Assembly: GCA_905233865.1 (NCBI GenBank) | Contig: CAJOGH010000020.1 | Span: 1 to 12,912, forward strand | Direction: 5' to 3' | DNA from: an uncultured Atopobiaceae bacterium | GTDB lineage: Bacteria; Actinomycetota; Coriobacteriia; Coriobacteriales; Atopobiaceae | DNA: 12,912 bases | The notes under the pieces: model-generated | Told to the model about the DNA's origin: nothing | Databases searched by the model: none | Seen by the model: only the letters and a program-made list of their open reading frames with translations | Shown: positions 1-7,344 of the stretch, in pieces | Layout of the letters: every line of letters begins with the position of its first letter | How positions within the stretch are numbered: the stretch's first letter is position 1 | Program-made: the position numbers and the translations under genes

Positions 1-3000
1 TGCCGCGCCATACGCATACGAATAGCTGGAAGCCACACCGCCTTTCCAGTCATCGCCGAGCGGCGCACGCGAGTTGTAGGCGGCAACGCGTATCGCATAG
101 GTGCCCTTCTTTATGCCCGCCTCGTCCTGCGCGTCCATGCGAAGATCACACGAAAGCTCGTCTGCCTTCGTCTTTTCGCCCGACAAGCCCAATCCGGGAA
201 TATCCGCGGTTGCGTAATAGCCGGTGGCCGTACCGCCTCCGTCACCGGGCATCCACTCGATGTGCAGTACCCATTCATTGACATCCGCACTCCACTGGAC
301 CTTGGTGTTGTCTCCGTCGATCACTGGTGCCGCCGGGGGCTCGGTGGACCAGTCATCGCCGTTCGGGGACACTTCGTCCAAATAGGTCCAATCGCTCACG
401 CCCGCCGCATTCACGGCGCGTATCACGAAACGGTACTCACTGCCATTAGAAGGCGGATACCACTCGCCGTTGTGGTAGGTGTTCTCGCACAAATAGCTCG
501 TCTCCGACCCAGGCACAACCTGCATGGAATCCATGTCTATGCTCGGGCCATCGGGGAATTCCAGGTACTCGCAAATCTGGTAGCTCTCAACCTTCCCTCC
601 CGTTGCAGGCGGATCCCAAAAGAATTGGAACTTTCGATCGCCGGGCGTAATGGTCACCGACGTCACCGCGCCTGGCGGCTTTAGCATGTTGTCGTAGGAG
701 GTGTTCTCGGCGCGATTCCACACGAACGGTTGGGAAGAATCCACGCAGCCTCCCAGACTGAACCGCATGTAGTAAGTATACGTGCCATTTTCCGGCGTGT
801 CGGTAAATTCGACCGAGTTGTTTGAAACGGTCTTCGAAGCAACCACCGTGTAGTCGGCAGCGTCATCCTTCTTGCGAAGCAGCTCCACCTTTGTGTTGTC
901 GCTCCAAACAGACGCACTTGCCGAAAGCGTCCCCTCGGTAACAGACCAGAGTTCGTAGCCGAACTGCGGGAGCGCAGCCGAAGCCCCCGAGGTGCTGATC
1001 GTCACTTCCTTGCTGGTTCCGACGCCCGCGCTGTTCGTGCCGATCACCCGATACACATACGTCTTGCCGGCACCGGCAGTCTCATCGACCCAAGCGGCTT
1101 CATAATCATCCGTCCTGTCGCTCTGTACCGTCTGGAAACTGGACTCGCCCGCTTCCTTGCGTTCGACCGTGTACGAGATACCCGATCCAACCCACTCGAT
1201 CCACGTCTCTGTTTCCCATCCGAACGCAAGGGAAACGCCGCTTCCTTGTGTCCATGAAGCATCCAACCGCGTGGTCAGGGGGACATCGCTTCCCGAACAC
1301 TCTTCGTCCTCGATGCTCAGATAGCTTTCCGCGCCTGTCTTCGTGACTGCAGACACGCAGAATTTGTGATATTGATACGCATCATCGACCGGTACGTCGT
1401 ATACCCAGTAGTAACTGGATTTCGTCTCCCAGTAGTCATTGGGGAACTGGTACATCTCGTCATAATGGGATTCGTAAGAATTCTGCGAATACGTGGCCAC
1501 CAGCGAGCCGTCTTGGTAGATGTTGAAGTGGTCGATCGCAGGATACGGGGCCAGGCTCGAATCGTAATCGACCCCCTTGCCATCGCCCTTGTCGAATTGA
1601 TGTTGGGTTTCAGGATCCAACGACCACGTCAGCCTGACGGAACCGTTCTGGGTGTCCGATCGATGAATATACGGCGCGAGCGGCCGGCCCTGCGCCGAGC
1701 CCGATGGCGTAGCGCTGGCGTAGTTGCTCTTCTTGACGAAATCGTAATTCCCACCGAAGCGCGGCGTGACGTAATAGGTGTACGTCGTGTCGTTCTTGAC
1801 GTTCTTGTCCACGTACGTGGTTTCGTCCAGATCCAGGATTTCGTCGATACTGTCCCAAACTAGCGTACCAGGCTCGACGCCCTCGCATTTGTCACGCCAT
1901 ACTACGTAACCACTGGAATTCGTCGTGTCCTTCGGCAGCCTGTCCCAACTCAGCCCCACATACCCGTTGCCGGCTTCGGCTGTCAGATTAGTCACGGCCA
2001 CGGGAATGTTGGGATTAGCGCCCGTCACCTTCACCGTCATGGGAATCTTGATAACGCCCGTCGTGGTGTTTCCCGCGTTGCTGTTCACCTTGTAGGGCGA
2101 CAAGTGGAAACACAGATTAGCCGTATAGGTGCCCGCCGGTACGTAGGTGGCGTCCACCGTATACGCCCGAGGCCAGTACGAGTCGTACCCAAGCGTCATG
2201 CGACTGGCCCCATACAGACCGTCGCCGTATCCAACCTGAGCGCCCTGGAAAACGCCAGCTGTGTCATCCTCGATCGTGATGTCGGTTACCGTAAGGTCCG
2301 GATATCCGCCCCTCTTGGAATCTTTAGCCGTTGCCGCGTTCTGAATGTAGAACATCTGGTACTTGTTGTAGCTGCCGTCCTCGTCGAAGACCTCCGTTCC
2401 GGCCGCCACCGTTCCGAAATTGATCGACGGAGTGCCCGCCACATTGCCGGAGCTGTCGAGCTCGGTGCCGAACTTGGCGTAGGAGCCGTTCGGATCGTAG
2501 ACCTCGCAGTGCAGGTTGACAGTCTTCGCATCGGTGTTGTTGCTCACGATTTGCACGGTGTCGGTGACGTTGGTGCCCGTCTTCAACGTATAGCCCGCAC
2601 GGAAAGGCGACGCCACCGTGAAGTAGAGCTTCTTCGACTGGCCGGGATCCAAGTCGAATGCCTCCCCGTTTGCCCAAGAGCTCAAGTCGTCCAGATAGAG
2701 GCTGTCGTATCTGACTGTGCCGTATTCGTCTGTCAGCACATAGGGGACCGTGTTTTGCGTGATGACAGGATTGCCCTCGCCGTCGTAGACGATGGTGCCT
2801 GTTTTTTTAGCGCTGAAGCTGGCAAGCTTGATGCCCGTCACCTTCACCGTGCCCGTGTTCTTGATGGTGTAGGCTTTCAGCGCACCGCTCTCGCCACCGC
2901 CGTTATAGCCAGAATACAGGTAGAAGTTCAGCGTGTTGCTCGAATACGTCAGCTTGCCGGTGGCAGCCTGAGCCGACAGCTCGCCCGAGTCGGGTTGCGT

Positions 3001-3190
3001 GTGCGCATCGTTCGCCTTCTTCCCCATCGCCCGCCGACAGAACAGCGGACGACCCGGCGGCAAGCGGCATATCAGCGGCGTAGGCTTGCCCATTCGCCGC
3101 GGGCAAAGGCATGAGGCCAACCGCCAGCAGAACTGCCATGAACGACGCGAAGACACTCTTCAATACCCGCACAACCTGCTTCAAGCGCAT
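1..3190 (-). CDS. Large secreted FN3-repeat surface protein, frameshifted near the N-terminus and truncated by the window edge
   Basis: A signal peptide starts at ATG 3190 (MRLKQVVRVLK, then a hydrophobic core and an AYAA cleavage-like site). About 55 codons later the frame breaks near 3022-3025. From there a single frame is open without a stop from 3027 to position 1 (about 1009 codons), so the C-terminus and any cell-wall anchor lie outside. The first part (about 2990-2010) has two beta-rich segments with phrases such as YTIKNTGTVKVTGIKL and INFGTVAAGTEV, like ASH/choice-of-anchor modules. Below about 2010 there are about six fibronectin type III-like units, roughly 2010-1700, 1690-1290, 1280-985, 985-690, 690-350 and 345-1, with diagnostic strands such as YRFVIRAVNAAGVSDW and TYVYRVIGTNSAGVG. 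The GC content is visibly lower and the codon choice more mixed than in genes to the right. The likely role is adhesion or matrix interaction; the ligand is unknown. A TTG start at 3211 in the signal-peptide frame is also possible. It could be a pseudogene. Confidence 0.8.
3022..3025 (-). other. Apparent +1 frameshift site (G4 run) in the surface protein gene
   Basis: On the minus strand the signal-peptide frame reads SAGDGEEGERCAHATR and meets a stop at 2903. The frame with FN3 domains reads MGKKANDAHTQPDSGELSAQ across the same bases. Removing one G from the G4 run (3022-3025) joins them as AGDGKKANDAHTQPDS. The exact position could be anywhere in the short interval where neither frame is clearly favoured (about 3000-3060). 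Confidence 0.6.
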
Positions 3191-3346
3191 GTCGACCACC
3201 CGACCCTGCAAAACAAGTCAACAGATTTATTTCAGGTTAGCACACTTCAAAGAGGTTGTGGGCGCGTTCGGCAGCAAGGCATTGACAGTTCGGAAACCAC
3301 AGAAGCACCGCCTTCTATGAACAAGGGATGTTGACGCCGCGACAGC

Positions 3347-3376
3347 AAAAGGGCCGATGCCCTACGGCACCGGCCC
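3347..3376 (-). terminator. Rho-independent terminator, duplicated copy
   Basis: On the minus strand an 11-bp GC-rich stem (GGGCCGGTGCC pairing with GGCATCGGCCC, loop GTAG, one G-U pair) is followed by TTTT. It is the second copy of the tRNA-Thr terminator and lies between the tRNA remnant and the surface protein gene. It would insulate that gene from transcription coming from the right. Confidence 0.8.
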
Positions 3377-3398
3377 TGCTAGGTAATGGAGCCAGTTA

Positions 3399-3452
3399 TC
3401 AGACTTGTGCGGGAACGGCCTCGGCTGCGCCTCGGCCGCAGTTCAAGTCTGA
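3399..3452. repeat. Near-palindrome joining the two tRNA 3' copies
   Basis: The left arm TCAGACTTG-TGCGG (3399-3412) pairs with the right arm CCGCA-gtt-CAAGTCTGA (3436-3452), with a 3-nt bulge in the right arm. The right arm is itself an inverted 14-nt copy of the tRNA T-arm (the plus-strand bases 3439-3452 equal minus-strand tRNA bases around 3518-3531). The interior is a GC-rich spacer with a repeated GCCTCGG. Confidence 0.7.
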
Positions 3453-3464
3453 CCCCGCGACAGC

Positions 3465-3493
3465 AAAAAGGCCGATGCCCTACGGCACCGGCC
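3465..3493 (-). terminator. Rho-independent terminator of tRNA-Thr
   Basis: Eleven bases after the encoded CCA of the tRNA, a 10-bp stem GGCCGGTGCC/GGCATCGGCC with loop GTAG and one G-U pair is followed by TTTTT on the minus strand. It ends the tRNA transcript. Confidence 0.88.
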
Positions 3494-3504
3494 CTGCTAG
3501 GTAA

Positions 3505-3580
3505 TGGAGCCAGTTATCAGACTTGAACTGATGACCCCCGCTTTACGAGAGCGGTGCTCTACCAACTGAGCTAAACTGGC
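3505..3580 (-). tRNA. tRNA-Thr (anticodon CGT)
   Basis: Read on the minus strand it folds as a canonical 76-nt cloverleaf. The acceptor is GCCAGTT/AACTGGC, the D arm GCTC/GAGC with loop AGTTGGTA, the anticodon stem CCGCT/AGCGG with loop CTCGTAA, the variable loop GGGTC, and the T stem ATCAG/CTGAT with loop TTCAAGT. The discriminator is T and CCA is encoded (3505-3507). Anticodon CGT reads ACG (threonine). It has its own promoter (3599-3627) and terminator. Its 3' end is duplicated downstream, which suggests use as an integration site. Confidence 0.96.
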
Positions 3581-3598
3581 GTCTCATTGCGCCCGATT

Positions 3599-3627
3599 AC
3601 TTTACCCTACCTCGCGCGCGGTTTCAA
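3599..3627 (-). promoter_or_regulatory. Sigma70-type promoter for tRNA-Thr
   Basis: On the minus strand TTGAAA (3622-3627) and TAAAGT (3599-3604) are separated by exactly 17 bp. The expected start is near 3592, about 12 nt before the mature tRNA 5' end at 3580. It lies in the short gap after the stop of the DUF523-PNP gene. Confidence 0.65.
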
Positions 3628-3634
3628 GCACTCC

Positions 3635-4825
3635 CTACAGCAACCTCAAAACGCCACTAACGAGCGTGTCCATGTCGTCGCGGTTTGCCTCCGCGGCGGC
3701 AAGCACGGACTCGTGCGTCATGTCGGGAGAGCCTGCGGCATTGGAGGCCAACGTGAGCGCGAGGACGTTCATCCCCAGCGCGTGGGCCATGATCGTCTCA
3801 TTCACAAGCGCCATGCCCGTGTAGCTCACGCCCAGGGCCGCCAGGGCACGTACCTCGGCAGGAGTCTCCAGCGACGGGCCCAAGAGGCCGGCATACACGC
3901 CCTCGCTCACGCCTATGCCCTTATCGTCAGCCACGCCATGGGCAAGCGTGCGAAGGTAAGGCGTGTAGGCGTCGGTCATGCCCACAAAGGGCGACTCGAC
4001 GCTCGAGAGGTTGTCAGGGCGATCGAGCGGGTTGTGCCCCGTGAGGTTGATGTGGTCGGTGATGATGCCGATGCCAGGCGTGGCGTTGCCCTCAACGGCA
4101 CCCGTGGCGCACACGAAGATGATGTCGCGGCAGCCCAGGCGATGGGCGTGGCGTACCAGCGAGGTCACCTGCGGGGCGGAGTAGCCCTGATACAGGTGGA
4201 TGCGGCCAGGATAGACCACCACCGGCACGTCCTCGATAGTTCCCACGACCGCCTCGTAGCTGTGACCCTCTATCGTGCGCGCATCCGCCGGAAAGCCGGG
4301 TATCTCGGCGTACGGGATGCGTCGCACGGGATGGACCAGCTCCTTGATGTGCCCCAAGCCCGTGCCCACGACGATTGCCACCGGGTGCTCAACGGAAGGC
4401 CTGCAGGCCTCCACCACGTCTTCACTCACCACGCAGATCCCCTCTCTCTCAAGCAGGCTGGCAAACACGCCATCGCCCGCCGTTAGTCGACCAGTGTATG
4501 TTCCATCGTATATGAGGCCGCGCCCGCATGAGGGGCTCTTGGCTTTCAGGATGGCGAGCGGCGCACGGAAGGACCGGCAGCGCTCAAGCGTGGCACCCGC
4601 ACCACGCTCAAAGGCCTCGGTCACGTCCGTGCCGTCACGCAGCATCACGCGCCTGCCCACGCGCTCGGCCGGAGGACGGGGCACGGGAAGGCCGCCCGCG
4701 CACTCGGGGCACACGAGCAGTGGCTCCATGCGCCCGACAACGTCACGGACCGCGTCGCACGGCTTGGAGCCCCCGTCATAACGACAGCTCTCCCCCATCA
4801 GACACGCGCTCACGACCACTCTCAT
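3635..4825 (-). CDS. DUF523/TudS-like desulfurase fused to purine nucleoside phosphorylase
   Basis: The 396-aa product has two enzyme domains. Residues 1-141 are DUF523, with SACLMG (C8), CRYDG (14-18), CPECAGGLP (39-47) and LKAKSPSCG (93-101). C8, C39 and C100 correspond to the cysteines expected to hold the [4Fe-4S] cluster. Characterised DUF523 proteins (TudS) convert 2-thiouracil to uracil. Residues 147-396 are a PNP/MTAP-type nucleoside phosphorylase: GTGLGH (154-159), GRIHLYQGY (207-215), TDHINLTGHNPL (256-267), GPSLETPAE (316-324) and SNAAG (361-365). E320 and N362 correspond to the base-binding Glu and Asn of the PNP family. Two phosphate-site serines appear replaced (T155, A339). Start 4825 is chosen because GGGGAGGA lies just upstream; an extension to 4870 would run through a terminator hairpin. 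Salvage of thio-nucleosides is inferred. Confidence 0.9.
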   Translation of the reverse strand: MRVVVSACLMGESCRYDGGSKPCDAVRDVVGRMEPLLVCPECAGGLPVPRPPAERVGRRVMLRDGTDVTEAFERGAGATLERCRSFRAPLAILKAKSPSCGRGLIYDGTYTGRLTAGDGVFASLLEREGICVVSEDVVEACRPSVEHPVAIVVGTGLGHIKELVHPVRRIPYAEIPGFPADARTIEGHSYEAVVGTIEDVPVVVYPGRIHLYQGYSAPQVTSLVRHAHRLGCRDIIFVCATGAVEGNATPGIGIITDHINLTGHNPLDRPDNLSSVESPFVGMTDAYTPYLRTLAHGVADDKGIGVSEGVYAGLLGPSLETPAEVRALAALGVSYTGMALVNETIMAHALGMNVLALTLASNAAGSPDMTHESVLAAAEANRDDMDTLVSGVLRLL

Positions 4826-4849
4826 GCGTCCTCCCCAAACCGCGACAAC

Positions 4850-4886
4850 AAAAAGAGGGGGCAAGGCCACGTGGCCCCGCCCCCTC
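4850..4886 (-). terminator. Strong rho-independent terminator after the SurA_N-like gene
   Basis: On the minus strand GAGGGGGCGGGGCC pairs with GGCCTTGCCCCCTC over 14 bp (two G-U pairs) around loop ACGT and is followed directly by TTTTT. It sits 20 bp after the stop at 4907 and only about 25 bp before the next start codon (4825). Confidence 0.93.
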
Positions 4887-4906
4887 GAACACTCAGCGTG
4901 CCAGCC

Positions 4907-5872
4907 TTACGAGTTCAGGGAGAACACGGTGCAGGAGGCGTTGGAGAGCTTGCCGTTGACGTAGTCCGTCCAGGACTTCTGGGTGTCCTCGCTGCTGGAG
5001 TCGCTCTGGGAGGTCGCGACGTAGTAGGCGCTGTTGGCCTGGTTGTAGGACGCAGAGTCAGAGGTGAACTGCTCGGTGCCCAGGGCAGCGTAGTACGGGC
5101 CGTCGGTGCGCGCCCACTTGTTGTTAGCGGCATCCCACTCGTCGCCGAGCAGCTTGACGATGTACTCGCCATAGGTTGCGTTCTTCTCGTCCTCCTTGCC
5201 GGCCTCGGGCTGTGCGGGAGCCTCGGGCTTGGTGGAGGAGTCGCCACCGCCGGTGATCTTGTCGTAGAGCTTCTTGACGCCAGCGGACTGCTTGAGGACG
5301 TCCTTGACGGTGTTGGAGTCCATGCCGTACTGCTGGGCGATGGTGTCGACGTCGGAGGAGCCCAGGGTCTCCTGAGCGTAGGCGTTGGCATCCTCGTCGG
5401 AGACGGTGATGCCCTCGGCGGTCACGGCGTCGTTCAGGATCTTGTTGCGCACGTAGCTGATCGTGGACTCGGCGGCAGGAACGTTGTAGGTGTTGTCATC
5501 GTTCTTGGCGCTATCCAGCGAGGACGAGTTCTGGATGACCTCGCGGGCGGTCACGTTCTTGGTCTGACCGTTGGAGGTGTAGGAGGCCACGGCGGTGTCC
5601 AGCTCGGCCTCGGTCAGGGTCGCCTTGCCGTTGAGCGAGCCGCCACCAATGCCGCTCAGCAGGAAGCGGCCGGCCAGGCAGCCCAGGACGAGCGCCACGA
5701 CTGCGGCGATGATCACGACGGGAAGGCCGTAGCCCTTGGGGGCGGGCGCAGGGGCGCTCACGCTCGAGCTCAGGTCTGCGGCAGCCTCGGCCGCACTAAC
5801 GGACGTAGCGGTATCGGGAGCCTGCTCGGGCGTAGCGCCCTCGTTGAGCTCCTTGTCGTCAAACTCTGCCAT
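4907..5872 (-). CDS. Single-pass membrane protein with SurA_N-like extracytoplasmic domain
   Basis: The 321-aa product has an acidic, Ala/Ser-rich cytoplasmic N-terminus (1-46). One transmembrane helix follows (about 48-71, YGLPVVIIAAVVALVLGCLA), and then a 250-residue exterior. Residues about 130-205 resemble the chaperone domain of SurA/PrsA-type foldases: GITVSDEDANAYAQETLG, then a long helix with QQYGMDSNTVKDVLKQSAGVKKLYDKI. No parvulin rotamase domain is present. A linker rich in G, S, P and E (about 207-230) leads to a C-terminal segment with no family I recognise. The start at 5872 is supported by GAGAGGA 8 nt upstream; the longer frame to 5914 lacks support. It probably assists folding or sorting of exported proteins, but this is inferred from a weak domain match. 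It is transcribed alone from a promoter near 5930 and ends at a strong terminator. Confidence 0.82.
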   Translation of the reverse strand: MAEFDDKELNEGATPEQAPDTATSVSAAEAAADLSSSVSAPAPAPKGYGLPVVIIAAVVALVLGCLAGRFLLSGIGGGSLNGKATLTEAELDTAVASYTSNGQTKNVTAREVIQNSSSLDSAKNDDNTYNVPAAESTISYVRNKILNDAVTAEGITVSDEDANAYAQETLGSSDVDTIAQQYGMDSNTVKDVLKQSAGVKKLYDKITGGGDSSTKPEAPAQPEAGKEDEKNATYGEYIVKLLGDEWDAANNKWARTDGPYYAALGTEQFTSDSASYNQANSAYYVATSQSDSSSEDTQKSWTDYVNGKLSNASCTVFSLNS

Positions 5873-5929
5873 AGATCTTTCCTCTCGTTGCGCGGCCTCG
5901 CGACCGCCTTTCAAAAAACGAACTTCCTA

Positions 5930-5961
5930 AGTATACCCCGTCATGTAGTTTTGTTGGACAA
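5930..5961 (-). promoter_or_regulatory. Possible promoter of the SurA_N-like gene
   Basis: On the minus strand TATACT (5930-5935) is a good -10 box. The best upstream match to a -35 is TTGTCC (5956-5961), but the 20-bp spacer is too long, so the -35 assignment is uncertain. It lies in the 116-bp gap between the HEAT-like gene and the gene it would serve. Confidence 0.4.
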
Positions 5962-5988
5962 CCTTCCGTTTGCCGATAAGAGCTCAAA

Positions 5989-6555
5989 TTAGCTTGCAGA
6001 ACAGGCTTCGAGCACATCAGCGGAAAGCGTCTTGAGATAGCCCGAGCCGTTCTCCGCGTCAAAGGCCACGATCTCGGCCATGGACGCGCGCACGTCATCG
6101 GAGACCGTGCCGCGGGCAAACTCGAGCAGCGCCATGAGCATGTCACGGTAGATCGTGTCGCCGTGGTAGCACTGGAGCGCCTCGGACATGAGAGGCCAGG
6201 CCTGGTCGGAGGCTTCCTCGGACGTGGAGCCGTATGCGCTCATGTAGCGGAAGGCCGCCAGGCACACGCGCAGAGAGCGCTCGTCAAAGAGGCTCGTCTC
6301 GGCACGGTCAAAGGCACCGGACACATCCTGCCCGTCTGCTGCCATAAGCGCGAGCGCGTCAAGCACCTCCCACCTGGTCTGGGCCTCGGGACGATCGAGC
6401 GCGTCGATCATCTGGTCCAGGACGTCGGCAAGCGCGTCGGGCGTCTCGCGCGCAATCTGCGCCAGGGCGTGGGCCGCCTCCTGACGCGTGCTGCGCGAGG
6501 GCTCGGTCATGAGCGCGACGAGCTCCGCAGGGTTATTGGTTAGGTCCTCTGTCAT
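5989..6555 (-). CDS. HEAT-repeat-like helical protein
   Basis: The 188-aa acidic protein is almost entirely helical, built of paired amphipathic helices such as RQEAAHALAQIARETPD, TRWEVLDALALMAADG and LRVCLAAFRYMSAYGS. This is the pattern of HEAT/ARM-type repeats, which usually serve as protein-binding scaffolds. No catalytic motif, signal peptide or membrane segment is seen. The start ATG 6555 is chosen because AGGAGG (6561-6566) lies five bases upstream; the alternative TTG at 6558 would be too close. That ribosome binding site overlaps the stop codon of the NYN gene, so the two are probably translationally coupled and may act together. The partner and function are unknown. Confidence 0.8.
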   Translation of the reverse strand: MTEDLTNNPAELVALMTEPSRSTRQEAAHALAQIARETPDALADVLDQMIDALDRPEAQTRWEVLDALALMAADGQDVSGAFDRAETSLFDERSLRVCLAAFRYMSAYGSTSEEASDQAWPLMSEALQCYHGDTIYRDMLMALLEFARGTVSDDVRASMAEIVAFDAENGSGYLKTLSADVLEACSAS

Positions 6556-6564
6556 CAATGCCTC

Positions 6565-7341
6565 CTAGTCACAAATTCCGTCGACCACGAGCTGGCCCAG
6601 CCTGTTGTCATGATGCACGACAACGAGGCCCAGCTCAGAGGCCTCCTCGATAAGCGCAGTGAAGTTGCGGTAGCCATAGCCGCGCTCAGAGAACTGAGGT
6701 CGCTTGCGCAGCATCGTGTTCTTGAGCAGCGAGAGCTGCACGACACCATCGCGCTCACGCTGGATGGAGTCGATAGTCTCCAGCAACAGCTGGTAGCAGG
6801 GGTAGCTCTCCTCGGGCACGCGCCCCTCGTAACTGGTGATGCCCACGCCGCTCACGATGTCTTCGTAAAAGATGAACTCGTCACAGCTCTCAGCCAACAG
6901 CGTGCTTGTGGAGTCGCGCATGCCAACACCGATGACCTGCTTGCCAAACTCCTTGAGCTTGGCCACAAGCGGCGAGAAGTCCGAGTCGCCGGAGAGGATC
7001 GCAAAGGTGCTCACGTGCTCGCGCGTGAGGCAGATCTCTACGGCGTCCACGGCAAGGCGGATGTCGGCGGAATTCTTGCCAGTATAGGCGCGGTCAGGGA
7101 TCTCGATGAGCTCGATGCCCAGCTCGTGCAGGGGCGTGACGGCATCGCCAAAGCGCTGCCAATCGCAATAGGCGCGCTTTGAGACGATTCTGCCCTTGTC
7201 CACGATGCGCTCCAGGATGCGCTTGATGTCGGGCATGGGTCCCTGCTCCTGGTGCCCGTTGCGCTTACGACGCCCCGTGCCCTTGGCAAGGTTCTCATAG
7301 TCAATGAGCACCGCGATGGAGCTCTGTGCGATGTCGTTCAT
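6565..7341 (-). CDS. NYN-domain protein (LabA/PIN-like nuclease fold) with C-terminal OST-HTH/LOTUS domain
   Basis: This is a 258-aa protein. Residues 8-165 match the NYN (LabA/DUF88) branch of PIN-like nucleases. LIDYEN (12-17) supplies D14, SADIRLAVDAVE supplies D93 and D99, and LSGDSDFSPLV supplies D119 and D121. These are the acidic residues that bind metal in this fold. Residues about 185-258 (YPCYQLLLETIDS, then LSLLKNTMLRKRPQFSERGYGYRNFTALIEEA) match an OST-HTH/LOTUS winged helix, which binds RNA in other systems. RNA cleavage or RNA-linked regulation is the family expectation; no substrate can be read from sequence. The ATG at 7341 is preceded by a G6 run (7353-7358). The gap from the membrane protein gene is 3 nt, and the next gene's ribosome binding site overlaps this stop, so it sits inside an operon. 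Confidence 0.9.
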   Translation of the reverse strand: MNDIAQSSIAVLIDYENLAKGTGRRKRNGHQEQGPMPDIKRILERIVDKGRIVSKRAYCDWQRFGDAVTPLHELGIELIEIPDRAYTGKNSADIRLAVDAVEICLTREHVSTFAILSGDSDFSPLVAKLKEFGKQVIGVGMRDSTSTLLAESCDEFIFYEDIVSGVGITSYEGRVPEESYPCYQLLLETIDSIQRERDGVVQLSLLKNTMLRKRPQFSERGYGYRNFTALIEEASELGLVVVHHDNRLGQLVVDGICD

Positions 7342-7344
7342 GGG

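Larger units (their letters stand above)
3333..3525. repeat. Tandem duplication of tRNA-Thr 3' end plus terminator
   Basis: Segment 3337-3407 matches 3455-3525 over 71 bp with one mismatch (3351 against 3469), an offset of 118 bp. The similarity reaches 3333/3451 with one further mismatch. Each copy holds the last 21 nt of the tRNA (T-arm 3' half, acceptor strand, CCA) and the terminator. The left copy lacks the rest of the tRNA and runs into a near-palindrome instead (3399-3412 against 3436-3452). The right copy continues into the intact tRNA. Confidence 0.9.

Noticed and set aside
2104..3114. 336-codon plus-strand open frame over the surface-protein gene
   Set aside because: The minus-strand frame is open for over 3 kb and shows repeated FN3 patterns; the plus-strand translation does not look like any protein family.
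3387..3460. Second tRNA gene at the left copy of the duplicated tRNA end
   Set aside because: Only the last 21 nt of the tRNA are present; the D and anticodon arms are missing, so it cannot fold as a tRNA.
4871..5992. 373-codon plus-strand open frame
   Set aside because: It is antisense to the SurA_N-like gene, which has a good ribosome binding site, membrane segment and terminator. The plus-strand product is low-complexity Gly/Val/Leu.
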